Below, piece after piece: positions 31,901-41,250 of a stretch of 64,000 nt of DNA. Origin of the DNA: Gracilariopsis chorda (taxonomy: Eukaryota; Rhodophyta; Florideophyceae; Gracilariales; Gracilariaceae); NCBI GenBank assembly GCA_003194525.1, contig NBIV01000065.1, forward strand, positions 124,001 through 188,000, read 5' to 3'. A model generated the notes under the pieces. It was not told where the DNA came from. It saw only the letters and a program-made list of their open reading frames with translations, and did not search any database. The position numbers and the translations under genes are program-made. Within the stretch, counting starts at the first letter, position 1; every line of letters begins with the position of its first letter.

Positions 31901-34900
31901 GAAGTTGCCGAGCCTTTTGTCAGGCCATGCCCTCCCCCGCCGCGACCCACTTTGCAGTTTTACAAACTTGACTTTTGTGTTCTTCGCGCTACAGAACTGC
32001 CCCTCAAGGACGGGTGGTCTGTCCGCATCGATGGCCGCATCGGGCTTTATCACTTCGGCGAAACCCTCGAGAAGCCTACGATACAGAGCATGTGTGTCGA
32101 GTGGAAGGAACGGTCGGCCATTTTTATTCCGAACCTACAGTTCCCGGAAGATGTTGAGCAGGTCCCGGACTTGTTCATCACTCTTTCTGCGAGAAAACCA
32201 TCTACTGTTCCGGAGCTTGAGGAGCGTCTAGCAGAAAATCAAGAAGCGGTCCCTGAAGGAACTGGTAGCGGTGAAAATGATTCAGAATGGCAACCTAAAG
32301 CGTTCGTAAGACTTCCTGCAAAGCACCTCATCTGCGGCCAACGAGATCCTAGGTGGATGTTTATGGATTACCCTGGAAACAATGTTCTTGATGCAACTGA
32401 CAACAGCGTCCCCGGCAGCATTCTTATGGTAGCCTCACTGGCGCGTTACGATCCGACGAAGACTGGTTCCTACGTCTCCGACGCTGATGAAAAGTCTGTG
32501 CAACGTGATCTTATCCCAGGGCCCGCCTCAAAGGGAAACAACAATGATGATGAGATCCGGCCTGTACATGAACCTGTGACGACGCTCGATGCTACAAAGA
32601 AGGAAACAGACCCAGACCTCTATCGCATTGCCACCGTTCCTAAGACATACACGTATTCTATTCCGCTCGGTGCCCAAAGATCCTATACACTCCGCGCGCT
32701 CATCCTTCAAGGACGGAATCTACCTGCAGCTGATGATGACGGTCTGTCAGACCCTCGATTCATGGTGGCGATGGGAGACAAGAGCAGGACCGGGTCAGTG
32801 CTTTGCCGTAGAACTGTATCTCCCCTATGGGAAGAAGCGGTAGAGATCCGAGATATCAACATGCGAGAGGGCCAGCGGAAACCGAATGTGAATGTACTGA
32901 TATACGATGACGATGACGGAGAGCCTATGCAGTACCTTGGCAGGTCAATCATTCCATGCGCAGAGCTTGATACCGCGGAGCCATCTTTGCAGTTTGCGAA
33001 ATGGTACCCCGTCTTCTCTGTGAATCCGGGTGTCGTTGTTGGAGAGATTCTTGCAGATTTCCAACTCATTCCGACTCCAGTCGCCATTGAACGCCCTATG
33101 CCTGAGCCTCCGACCCCCATTCGCTCTGATTCTGTGATGAGGATATCACTTGTTGGTCTCCGCGATATCAAGTTTTTGAGATACGCCGTTGGTAAGTTGT
33201 GGGTGGAATGCGCCGTATCGGCGGTGTCCATGAAACCTGAGAGGTCGAAGAAAGGTACTATTCTCCAACAACGCGCTTATGAAGGGAACTGCAACATTTT
33301 GGATGTTCTAGTCCTAGATATACGGATTCCAGAAGACATTCGGCTTGCTCCTGCATTGAACATATACGTTTATGCGGATTATGATCACTCGGAAAGCACC
33401 GATGTCGTTGCTACAGCATGTGTCCCGCTTGAGAAGTGGCTGTCTGAGCATCATCGAAGGCTATTGACGGGCGAAACTCTTATTGATGATTCCTTTGGTA
33501 CAGACGCCCCAGTGCCTGAGCGCTTGTATGCCAGTGATCGCAGATACCACTTCAGACGAAATGCGAAACTCGCAGGAGAAGAACCGATTGGGACAAAATC
33601 TTTGAGGCTCCATGAAGTGAAGTATCATGAACGCCGTGAAAGGAAGAACATGCTAGTGCTGCATGAGAACAGAGATATTCTTCAAGTAGGATTTCTGAAG
33701 AAGGATAAACCATTGACAACGGCTGAAGAGCGGAAAGAACAAAAGAAGAAGGGATCTAGTGTTGCAGATAAGCTATCTGCCGCTCTGGCTCCTATTCGCG
33801 CGATTAAGTACCAGGTTGCCGATGTTCTTGCTGACCTAATGCCTGACATAGCCCAGGCACTTGGAATAGAAGTGGACGAAGACGTGCCTTTGTCTTCCTT
33901 CCTCGGTGTCGATGATGCCAAAATTGACTACGACGGGACAAAACAGCTCAAGAAGAGTCGAGGATATTGCCCGGTGGAGTTGGAATCTGATTTCAGTGAA
34001 CCTGCATATGGAGAGTTTCTTCTATTCCGCGGTGACAACCGTTCATTGGGGAATACCATAGGTAGGCTTCAGTATACTGATCAAGGTCAAAGAAATGGAG
34101 CTAGCTTCCCCCCGATCCTGCCAGTTGATGAGATCCAAAGCACGAGAACGCTTGTAAACAGAGAGAAGAAACGAGCAGCCTTGGAAGGAGCCCGCCCGGC
34201 AGTCGGAAAAGTAAAGGCGCGACTTGATGTAGTGGAAGTTGGGAAGAAGGACGATGAACAAAGCCGAAAGGTACGAATGACGTCGCTTCGTTCATTTGGA
34301 CGTGTATTCGTACCAACCGAAGTTGTGGTTCGAGTTTACGTGCTTCGTGGGATCAATCTACAGCAAATCGGGGCGCAATGCAACCCATACTTAACAGCTC
34401 GGTTTTACGGTGGATACCCAGACTTTTACACTCAGAAGCATCACCCGATCATCGACGACGACAGCCCGAATTTCTTTGAGATGTTTGAAAGCCGCGTCAA
34501 GATGCCAGGAGGATCTGTTCGTATTGAGGTGAAGGATCGCATGCTTCCAGAGGCTGTGTTGCCAATTAGCTATCCTATGATGACAAAGACCGAAGAGGGT
34601 AATCCACGAATTGGATGGGTGCAACGAGAGCTTCCCGTAAACATCGGGAAACTGGGCTTTGGATGGTCGGAAACCATTGGAGAAACTGTTATAGATCTGG
34701 ATGCTCGGTGGTACAACTCGGCATGGAGATCGCTAGCAAGAACGCCGGTAGAGACTAGATCGCTCTACTCCGAAGAATCCGTGAATTTGAAAGGGCAGCT
34801 CGAAATGTTCATAGACATATTTGACGCTAGCGAAGTTGACAAAAGACCGAAGATGTTCCGAGCGATTTCCATCTCGAAGCCTCCGCAGCAGAAGTACGAA

Positions 34901-35716
34901 ATGAGAGTTGTGATTTACAAGATTATGGATTGTATGCTCCCGTATACGCTCCAGCCAAACGACCCGAATAAGTTGGCGGCGTTCTACATTCAAGCGCGTC
35001 TGGGTAACCGACCAGAAGATGAGAAGAGCACAGATACTTGTAAATATGTTGCGGACGGGTTAGCCGAGTTCAATTGGAGAATGAAATGGGCATTACAACT
35101 GCCGTCGCTTGATGTGAAGCCCAGACTGAAACTTCAGGTCTTTGATGATACAAGTCTTGGATTGGGATCAGACCAGCTTTGTGCTCTTGCCGATATTAAG
35201 TTACGATCCCTATTCGATGAGATTGTGACGACGCAGCAACCCATTATCAAAAAGAAGCAATGGATAAACATGGAACATCCAAACTACCCCGGCGTTCAAG
35301 CTCGGATTCAGATATCACTAGAACTGACGACAGCAGAGCTCGCTGCGAAGAAGAAGTGTTTTGAAGCCAAAGGTGGATATAAGGAGTCACAGCATGAGGA
35401 TTACGTTCTACCAGTTCCTTTCCGACCGGCTGCGTTTTCTCTATACAATCCAGTCCCGTATTTCAACTACTTGATCATCAGCACGGTGAAGAACTTGCAA
35501 TGGACGCTAGCCACAGTGTTGCTGATCTTCCCGTTTCTTCCGATGGTTGTGCAGTTCGTGTTCATGATTACCCCCTGGCAATGGTATGCTGCTGGCGGAG
35601 TATGTGGACTAGGTGTACTTATTCGAATGTCCTTAGTGAGTGCGGCTAAAGCTGCACGAATGCAAGCGGAGCAAGAGGCAGCGACGGTTGTAGTAGAGGA
35701 AGAAGACACCGAATAG
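28997..35716 (+). CDS. Ferlin-family multi-C2 membrane protein, 2,239 aa
   Basis: Predicted tail-anchored ferlin acting in Ca2+-linked membrane traffic or repair. C2-like domains appear near residues 430-575, 612-740 (LRGVDNSGSSDPFV), 775-900, 986-1100, 1227-1340 (LPAADDDGLSDPRFMV), 1378-1480, 1775-1900 (VVRVYVLRGINLQQ, then ETVIDLDARWYN) and 1965-2090 (YEMRVVIYKIMDCMLP, FNWRMKWALQLP). The last pair with the ETxIDLxxRWY and FNWR signatures is diagnostic of ferlin C2E/C2F. A C-terminal anchor lies at about 2165-2215. Unusually, a second hydrophobic region of about 60 residues (WILLIFPILPIAFMYTKTAL to LACMLALVLAW-like) is near residues 180-240. The loop aspartates of at least two C2 domains are kept. 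I chose the start at 28997; 29120 is an alternative. It is one uninterrupted exon. Confidence 0.88.
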   Translation: MHPVHQDDEPQTPLLPGENLLPSLIPISTTSSDPEHQNQPAMSSRPTAPPARPTPGPAAKYRAKLRANPSVRFAKRLAHNAVNKAEDVGIGLLGVTDAALAAGEGVGRTAASGVGAVGSVVEDSVAGVFTASKSANVLVPRIVDTVKEVDISGTILKDLNRAIEVEHMKGTSNAESPLNTPWILLIFPILPIAFMYTKTALSIFVPPFLSVLVSVWTFFGWRFWFCLAIACMLALVLAWNSVKNIEPLRPITMQVDVAVIKLQTNARAQLHKQMPKVYKALDKILPPVTAALVALDRLATPNLGYSPLLAINAKLNGWIYDPKIREIRVTDDDQVTVTHPASPSSAAERSLPHSESESPAGTAASPAPKRTADGNNHNTPIVQKRDRGQAFVLSEGNGFVSQPKGDGLEFDAERITERLVPHSEGGGEMFEQYFHVEICLRHLSELHANYTSVWVEWLYNDVVIDRSVIRDITSSNDWKGFGASFDNYTLQGEVRLPMRADTTVVKGGFVDVPVRLVLRGRHGLPLYGNDGARRYMRDSPHASVIGEIQLSALRIGIGTDIDGITRSELRIPLHALGCEQYRAAVLRASARITPVDSSSYSYRQMLSQLPNGEWTVRVNVFELRNLRGVDNSGSSDPFVSATVMGITKKTGRQKQTLSCMVNQLLFFSSVRTGLEFEDEKIVIDVMDWSRTGAPKQIGVYTVDAKRMLELPAHEMYRKWFALQDPRGGKRPAGFIKMSITVVPPGGSPPFHDDTEDTEELSAGNLLKSSVLKTPKISYQNWAVHITVGWADMLPNMVGPGYRDAIRGYVTFNYSGWKDHETRVFIAEAKDVIDPNVGTACWVSPQRRLIWNEEYVLPLTVINERVAQEGISLKLYHKVMPRLQDPFRTDKLIGQVNVSFEELFKNMTTAVVRGDPADGEDEGDRVRTVALMKPRYYNFYGKPQGEADPYDKGVAFRGRVLIGVGAKPGEVAEPFVRPCPPPPRPTLQFYKLDFCVLRATELPLKDGWSVRIDGRIGLYHFGETLEKPTIQSMCVEWKERSAIFIPNLQFPEDVEQVPDLFITLSARKPSTVPELEERLAENQEAVPEGTGSGENDSEWQPKAFVRLPAKHLICGQRDPRWMFMDYPGNNVLDATDNSVPGSILMVASLARYDPTKTGSYVSDADEKSVQRDLIPGPASKGNNNDDEIRPVHEPVTTLDATKKETDPDLYRIATVPKTYTYSIPLGAQRSYTLRALILQGRNLPAADDDGLSDPRFMVAMGDKSRTGSVLCRRTVSPLWEEAVEIRDINMREGQRKPNVNVLIYDDDDGEPMQYLGRSIIPCAELDTAEPSLQFAKWYPVFSVNPGVVVGEILADFQLIPTPVAIERPMPEPPTPIRSDSVMRISLVGLRDIKFLRYAVGKLWVECAVSAVSMKPERSKKGTILQQRAYEGNCNILDVLVLDIRIPEDIRLAPALNIYVYADYDHSESTDVVATACVPLEKWLSEHHRRLLTGETLIDDSFGTDAPVPERLYASDRRYHFRRNAKLAGEEPIGTKSLRLHEVKYHERRERKNMLVLHENRDILQVGFLKKDKPLTTAEERKEQKKKGSSVADKLSAALAPIRAIKYQVADVLADLMPDIAQALGIEVDEDVPLSSFLGVDDAKIDYDGTKQLKKSRGYCPVELESDFSEPAYGEFLLFRGDNRSLGNTIGRLQYTDQGQRNGASFPPILPVDEIQSTRTLVNREKKRAALEGARPAVGKVKARLDVVEVGKKDDEQSRKVRMTSLRSFGRVFVPTEVVVRVYVLRGINLQQIGAQCNPYLTARFYGGYPDFYTQKHHPIIDDDSPNFFEMFESRVKMPGGSVRIEVKDRMLPEAVLPISYPMMTKTEEGNPRIGWVQRELPVNIGKLGFGWSETIGETVIDLDARWYNSAWRSLARTPVETRSLYSEESVNLKGQLEMFIDIFDASEVDKRPKMFRAISISKPPQQKYEMRVVIYKIMDCMLPYTLQPNDPNKLAAFYIQARLGNRPEDEKSTDTCKYVADGLAEFNWRMKWALQLPSLDVKPRLKLQVFDDTSLGLGSDQLCALADIKLRSLFDEIVTTQQPIIKKKQWINMEHPNYPGVQARIQISLELTTAELAAKKKCFEAKGGYKESQHEDYVLPVPFRPAAFSLYNPVPYFNYLIISTVKNLQWTLATVLLIFPFLPMVVQFVFMITPWQWYAAGGVCGLGVLIRMSLVSAAKAARMQAEQEAATVVVEEEDTE

Positions 35717-36765
35717 TACCAGATATCAGTGATCTGATGGCGTTTTGTTTCTTTCCTTGTTTGTATGTCTTTATTGTTACTGAATCGGGTTATGTGGTTT
35801 TGATTCTGTTTCGTTACTACGCGCAACGAAGGGCTATTTCTGTGGTCTCTGTACTCTGGATATACCTTCGTGTTGTGAACATAAACACTTTGTGATAAAT
35901 CTATATGGTTCCTTGTGTGTGAGGGCTCGTGTCCTTAAGACGAGTCCACAACGAATGGACGACGAAAGGAGTGGGTTTATGAACGTGAGTTCCAAGAAGG
36001 GCCCAGGTTGCTGAAGAATTGTCTGCTGTGATACTGCTCTCCTCACTATAATGAGGTCCCAAAGATCTGCTTGAAAGCCCAGTAGAGCCGAGAATTGTCT
36101 ATACCACGAAGGTTATGATTGTGGTAGATAGCCGATTAATACCTGATCACCCAGGCTCTGTTTCTAGAAGGGAATACCCATTACAGGTCTCTGCTACAAC
36201 AGGTGTTCGAAAAGTTCTTGGATCGACGCCTTCTCTCAGCAAGATAGAAGAATCTATCACTGAATCACTAGCTTGCTTACGTACACAAGAGCTGTAGAAG
36301 GTTCAGGAATCAGCGTGAAGCTTAAGCGACAGGGAAGAATATGCAAAACAATATCATCAAACCATGTACCGGTAATACAGCGGGGTGTTGGGGATTCCTC
36401 GAAGTTGCATCTTCAAGCAACGTACTTAAACGAAAACGAAACGTTCTGCCCAATGAACTGCATGGCTTTCGTTGCTCTGTAGATCATTCTATTCTGCAGT
36501 TTCGCTTGAATTGAATTCTCGACGACGTAAGCTGACGCACTTTAGCGAAAGGAGGGAGTGCACAGTTTTGGAAGTGTTCCAAAATCCAATCCAGAACCAC
36601 TGCTATCCCACTTGAGACATGCGCAGAAAGCTCTACTGTTCACCCTGAATTGGCTAGGCAGGAAAAGGAACACCTCATAAGACAATAACAGCAGCATCAA
36701 GTATCGTATATCGTATTTTATTGTATTGTATTGCACTGTGTGAGCTCTCCATACCTCATTGGCAT
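35717..36765. other. Ferlin 3' flank, weak coding-like debris only
   Basis: Two short plus-strand ORFs (36115-36297 and 36273-36482) contain stretches such as LSKIEESITESLACLRTQEL but no recognised domain. An AT-rich (GTATC/TTGTA) tract lies at 36698-36738. Confidence 0.35.
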
Positions 36766-37108
36766 GGCGGAAGGACCCGGGATGTTGTTAAACCCGTCCA
36801 GGCGAAATAGGTCGAAGTTGAAGCTTTCGGTGGTCAGCACTGGAGCTGTGGTGCTAAGTCGCTTTTGCAAGATTAGTACTGCGCTGAGGGATCACGTGGA
36901 AACCGCCAGTCGCCCTCGCGTTTGGTACAATACATTAATCCTCCCGCCGTGGTGTGCCGACCTTCCTGCTGATGCGAACCAGGAGGAAGTGAAATGGATC
37001 CGCAACTGGGTCTGCCGCGAGAACTTGGCCTTCGCGGCAGAGACTAGCTTCATAGAGAGCTGGTACGTGAAGCCCGAATTAGGCTTCGACCGCCCATGAC
37101 CAACAACG
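36766..37108 (+). repeat. Simple-tail repeat, copy G with best-preserved coding end
   Basis: This copy ends GACCGCCCATGACCAACAAC followed by an AAC-like tail. The plus-strand ORF (36731-37099) ends exactly at that 3' end. It includes WCADLPADANQEEVKWIRNW and FIESWYVKPELGFDRP before the stop, so the family appears to carry the C-terminus of a protein just before its tail, as non-LTR elements do. The protein family is not recognised. Confidence 0.55.
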
Positions 37109-37149
37109 ACAACACACTGCGGTCTATCGGCGCCACTTGCCTTTCACAC

Positions 37150-37396
37150 ATGATCAAGACCTGGACGGTAGCGTCGGAAAAAGACCCCCGCTTATCTGTG
37201 CGAAACAGAAGGGACGAGGCACGTGCAACCCTGCGGATCTTACCAACCTTTCCCTAACTTTTCCCACAAGGATCATGGAGGTTCCCACGGAAACTCTGGC
37301 GGGACCGCAGTGGGTCTCCAACGGAGACCAGGTAAGTTCTACCACAGCGTCGCAATTAGACAATGTGCGCCTATAAAGAACAACAACAACAACACA
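37150..37396 (+). repeat. Simple-tail repeat, copy H (internally deleted)
   Basis: The 5' part (37150-37335) matches the inverse of 600-780. The 3' part (37331-37396), with (AAC)n, matches the end of copies A and D. The about 550 bp that lie between these blocks in copies A and D are missing here, with the junction GGAGACCAG|GTAAGTTCTACC. Confidence 0.6.
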
Positions 37397-37767
37397 TGAT
37401 CACTCATCTAACCCAGTAGAAGCAGGTGAGCATCGCAAGTCCAGATCAGCTGCGCGAGCTATAAATTGACACAATTTCTAACGTTCTACGGCACATGAAA
37501 CTCGCCTTCTGGTGGCGTGCCTATATCGGTCTAAAGACTTCTGAGCGGAGCAAAACGAGTTCGCCGCCGTGTTTCCGATGGAGACGAAAAGAAAACTATG
37601 TAAGACCAAGAAAGTCGTTAAACTAGTCCAAGTGATAGACAAAGTGACCTCCTTTACAAACCCAGGACGTCATTAGTCTCAGCCGGGCGGTCGGGCAGGT
37701 CGACAGCGGCAATACCATTGCCACTAACAGCGTAGCCCTAAAACACATGCACACATACCGAAGGGGT

Positions 37768-38002
37768 GTCAAAGTTGTCGTAGCCCATATGGAATCACGA
37801 TGCTAAATCGCTTTGCTCTGGTTGCCTGGGTGTGCCGAACTTACGAAAAGGCTACAGAAGACTATGAAGTTACGCCGGATGATGAAGCCAAATGGATATG
37901 CGATTGGGTCTATTAGGGGAATTTAGCCTTCTACTTCTAGAAAGTTAATACCGTTGCCTCGGAATTAGAGGCACGTGCCCGTGAACACACACGCACACAC
38001 AT
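37768..38002 (+). repeat. Simple-tail repeat, (CA)n-tailed subtype, copy I
   Basis: Aligns with 1500-1838 (shared GTCAAAGTTGTCGTAGC, GAAAAGGCTACAGAAGACTA and a terminal (CA)n), with internal deletions relative to it. Confidence 0.5.
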
Positions 38003-38339
38003 ACAGAACATAGCAAATATACAAGGTGTCCAGATATCTAAGATCTGTCACGAATATGGGTTCGGGAGGGGAACTTTTCACATCCGTCCTTGGCCTCCGT
38101 TGGAAATCCGTCTGCGTTCTCATTTCGCTCCACCCCGGTGAAAAGGGATCGAAGTCAGGCACAACACGTGAAGGCGAGATGCACGTCCTCGGATGAGTAC
38201 CAATCGACACAGGCCGTCCTCCTTTTTCGTGGTGTCTAAATCCCAGACGCAACAACCTAACAGCAGGTCGAGAACATGGTTGATCATTTCTTAGTATGGA
38301 GCGGCCAACGTGCCCGATCTCGACGCAGTGAGCTCCGGT

Positions 38340-38960
38340 GGCTTAAAGAACGCAGGGGCTTACAGCGACGGAGATAATACAAAAGTGGTCAAAAGAGATG
38401 CATTGGCCTTCATAGAAAGAGGTTTCTTTGAAAAAGAACCCCTTCCGCTTGTTCGGAATTAAGACCGCGGCCCACATATAAGCAACAACTGAGCAAAAGC
38501 GAGATGGGGTCGAGCGGGTTTTCAAAGAAAACCAGGAATTCCAAGGTCTGATCAGGCACTAACTGCAAGTTCAGCAAGTCACAACTTGTGAAATACTTCA
38601 CAGAGTCGAAGATAGAGAAGAATGCGTTTCTTTGGGAGCACTAACCGTAGCACATTCGAGTTCGAATGCTCTACCCTCGCATGCCCCGCCGTTTAGACCG
38701 TCGATTTGTGGGTGCTTGCGTATGTGCGCCCGTGCGCTTGCTTTCGACACTGCAGTAACAGACGTTCACCCTTCCTGACGGTATTGCCAACACGCAGCTC
38801 TTGTATCTAGCACCCTTTCCCATTGATCGAACGTTATTTTCCAAAGACAGTAGATATCTTCGGATGAAATATTTCACTCTACCCTTGTAGTTTCGATTGG
38901 TCTGCGTTTGAGCTGTTCTACGTTTTAGCTTCTTTTGCTCGGAGCATGGCAAGGGATCTT
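38340..38960 (-). pseudogene. Unassigned minus-strand coding-like fragments
   Basis: Overlapping minus-strand ORFs at 38343-38601 and 38671-38952 have protein-like composition (for example DLLNLQLVPDQTLEFLVFF, and a basic stretch NYKGRVKYFIRRYLLSLENN). No family is recognised. Probably debris of an old gene or element. Confidence 0.25.
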
Positions 38961-39236
38961 CTTGCTTGAATATATGACTGCATTATTCTGATGGAGACCA
39001 TGCTTCAACTTAGATCGAAACTCGTGTGACCATTATATTGTTCCGACGTTGATAGAGAACAGAGCCCACTTGAGCTCCACAAGCAAAAGTAGCTTCTTGC
39101 CTGGCAGGCATATGGCGCACTTCGTCTGCTGCTTTTAACTTGCTGAAGTAGCCGCGCTCTAACACTGTCGCTCTACTCGGTGCTCCTGTCGCATGAAGCC
39201 TACCATTGTTAACAGAATGCTTTTATACTATTCTTC

Positions 39237-39300
39237 GTTTATTTATGCGCACGCTTTGCCTTATTCCAATTATGTGGTAGAACCAAATTCTACGAGCAAG
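39237..39300 (-). repeat. Simple-tail repeat, fragment J
   Basis: A short diverged copy of the conserved end (TTATGCGCACGC... GTGGTAGAA) in the same orientation as copy A. Confidence 0.35.
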
Positions 39301-39547
39301 CATTCTATTGTTAAAGGCGCACGGAGAACATTTGCATAGCTACACTACATCTTGCATGACGGTCACGTAGTTAGTGAACAGCAAGACTCCTTACGCTGGT
39401 TCTCACCGCGCTCCAATATCTATAGTCTAGCGCTACAACCCATTACGCAAAGCCCGAGAATAGCTGCAGACACGAAGAACCGCAAGGTGAACGGTGTTTA
39501 GCACGCTATTTGTGACACATAACCACGTTAAGAAGGAGTATCCTGCA

Positions 39548-39960
39548 CAAGATCCTTCTTCTTCTTCTTTTTTATGGGCACACATTACCTGATTACGGCA
39601 TTGTGGTAGAATCTAACTCTACAGGGGAGCTTTTCTTCGTCTAGCATGCTAAACTCTATGTACGTAAAGCTCCTCGGAAAGAAAGATTTTCTCTGTCCCG
39701 TAGTACCAATCTCTATTCATGTCCCCGGAATGTAGCCGATGACTGCTGCTTGCTCTCACGTTGCAGCAGCCGTGTTGCGCTCACTAGCTACTATCTCGGA
39801 ACATGGAAAGATTAGTACCAAGCTTCTACGGGAAGACCCGAGATCGGATCCATTTCGTTCTGACGCGACTCGCCTTTTCCATTCTTTTCTCTGCTATTCC
39901 TTTCCTTTCCACCAGAGGACGTCAGCTAAGGGGCACACCACGACAAGGCGGGCACAAGAT
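39548..39960 (-). repeat. Simple-tail repeat, copy K
   Basis: The conserved end TTTTTATGGGCACACATTACC, preceded by a (CTT)n tract, then a body that aligns with bases 100-400 of copy A (GCAGCAGCCGTGTT, CTTCTACGGG and CACCACGACAAGGCGG blocks). It is clearly diverged, so it is an older insertion than copies A and D. Confidence 0.55.
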
Positions 39961-40006
39961 CCATCCTTCAAGATCCATCCTTCAATAAAGAAAAGCGAGC
40001 AATTTC

Positions 40007-40862
40007 CATGTTCGGCAGATGTACATTGTACGCAGTTCTTTACTCTGCATTACAAGAACACATACGCCCATACAGTTTCTCACGCAAATGCTGCCTCGCT
40101 CAGCGAATCTTTAGTGAGTCGGTACCAAGTGTTGTATTTTGTGATTGAGACCTTAGGATTTCTTACACTTTTTCACACCGGCAGCATACAGACAGGTCGT
40201 GAAAGGGAAGGTATTCTCAACCTGTTTGATTTCTTGAGATGGAAGTGGTAACGGTCTTGGCAGTTTACTGTCAAAAATAGCTTCAGACTGGGCCCGTCTC
40301 GTCTAAATCTATGAAAGTATAGGCGTCTGTTTCTATTTCAAATAGAAAATCATGCCCCCTAAGGGTGTCGTAAGAGGTATCAGATAACCCTTCAGCATTT
40401 TGATGGATAGTGGGAAATCTTTTCGACTAGGGCTTTTATGCTGTTGGTAAGTGCTTCCAACATCAAAGCAGCAATATTCAACTTCTTGATTAATGATGAA
40501 TAGAACATTCTCCGGGTCTCTAAGGCAGTGGTTGGTTTTTTCTATTGTATTAGAACAGCCTGCAAGCCTAGGGTTTGTAAAAACCTTTTTAAGTTCAGAT
40601 GACGATTTCGTTCGGAGTCTCCGAAACGCCCAAGAATTCAGACCATTGCCCATGCCTTCCAGTTGTCTTGCAGCTCATGTTTATATTGACACCGGATCTG
40701 ACTAAATCTAGGCGAATTTCTGACTGGCTGTGGAAAGAGTGTAACCCTCTCAAGGGGGAAATTATGCAAAAGGAGAAAATATACAGAACATCAGAGCCAC
40801 ACATTGTTTACTTCCCACTAGTCCACAAGCTGTAGTAAACAAGGTGTTCATCTTCCTGTCCA
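40007..40862 (+). pseudogene. Coding-like debris directly left of the MULE
   Basis: Plus-strand open stretches (ending near 40251 with NLFDFLRWKW; 40493-40705; and 40599-40835 with DLTKSRRISDWLWKECNPLK) look protein-like but change frame. If the MULE is removed, this sequence joins the DNA just before the pogo-like transposase ORF, so part of it may be the 5' side of that element or its former host locus. The family is unrecognised. Confidence 0.25.
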
Positions 40863-40871
40863 CTCTCAAAC
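40863..40871. repeat. MULE target-site duplication, left (CTCTCAAAC)
   Basis: The 9-bp CTCTCAAAC is repeated exactly at 48423-48431, immediately outside both terminal inverted repeats. Nine base pairs is the hallmark MULE duplication length. Confidence 0.88.
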
Positions 40872-41170
40872 CGGAAAGGGCTAAACTACACGACGTAGCC
40901 TACGTCGTGTAGTTTAGCCCTTTCCGCTGACTCGCCTACACTACCTACGTCACGTAGGTAGTGTAGGCGAGTCAGCGCGCATTTGCACCAATAAAAAGAG
41001 AGAGTCAGCGGGCACGTGCCACGGCGAGCTGCACGAGTGCCCCTGCCACTTCAGATCTTACTGTAGCCAATAATACGCCCCTATTCCGGATTTCAACCAG
41101 TAGATGCGCAGAGTGAGGGCATTCCCTCTATCCTTGCTCTCTCCGGCTGCCAAGTCAGCACAACGTAAAT
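40872..41170 (+). repeat. MULE left terminal inverted repeat (299 bp)
   Basis: It pairs with 48183-48422. It begins CGGAAAGGGCTAAAC, against GGGGAAGGGCTAAAC read inward at the right end. It is about 59 bp longer than the right TIR, because of a terminal palindrome cluster at 40873-40976. Confidence 0.88.
40873..40976. repeat. Two abutting perfect palindromes at the MULE left end
   Basis: Palindrome 1 has arms 40873-40897 and 40901-40925 (25 bp, 3-bp spacer). Palindrome 2 has arms 40926-40950 and 40952-40976 (25 bp, 1-bp spacer). The right end has only one linear copy of the same about 45 bp. The left end therefore contains an inverted extra copy of its own terminus. Confidence 0.9.
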
Positions 41171-41250
41171 ATCATAATTGCTATTTGGCGCCCTCTTTGT
41201 GCAAAAGGGTGAGCGTAGCAGAGGGAGAAGAGGCATAGGGAGTCGTGATC

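Noticed and set aside
38640-38700. tRNA-like string GGTAGAGCA with a nearby TTCGAA on the minus strand
   Set aside because: No acceptor stem, anticodon arm or correct spacing could be made.
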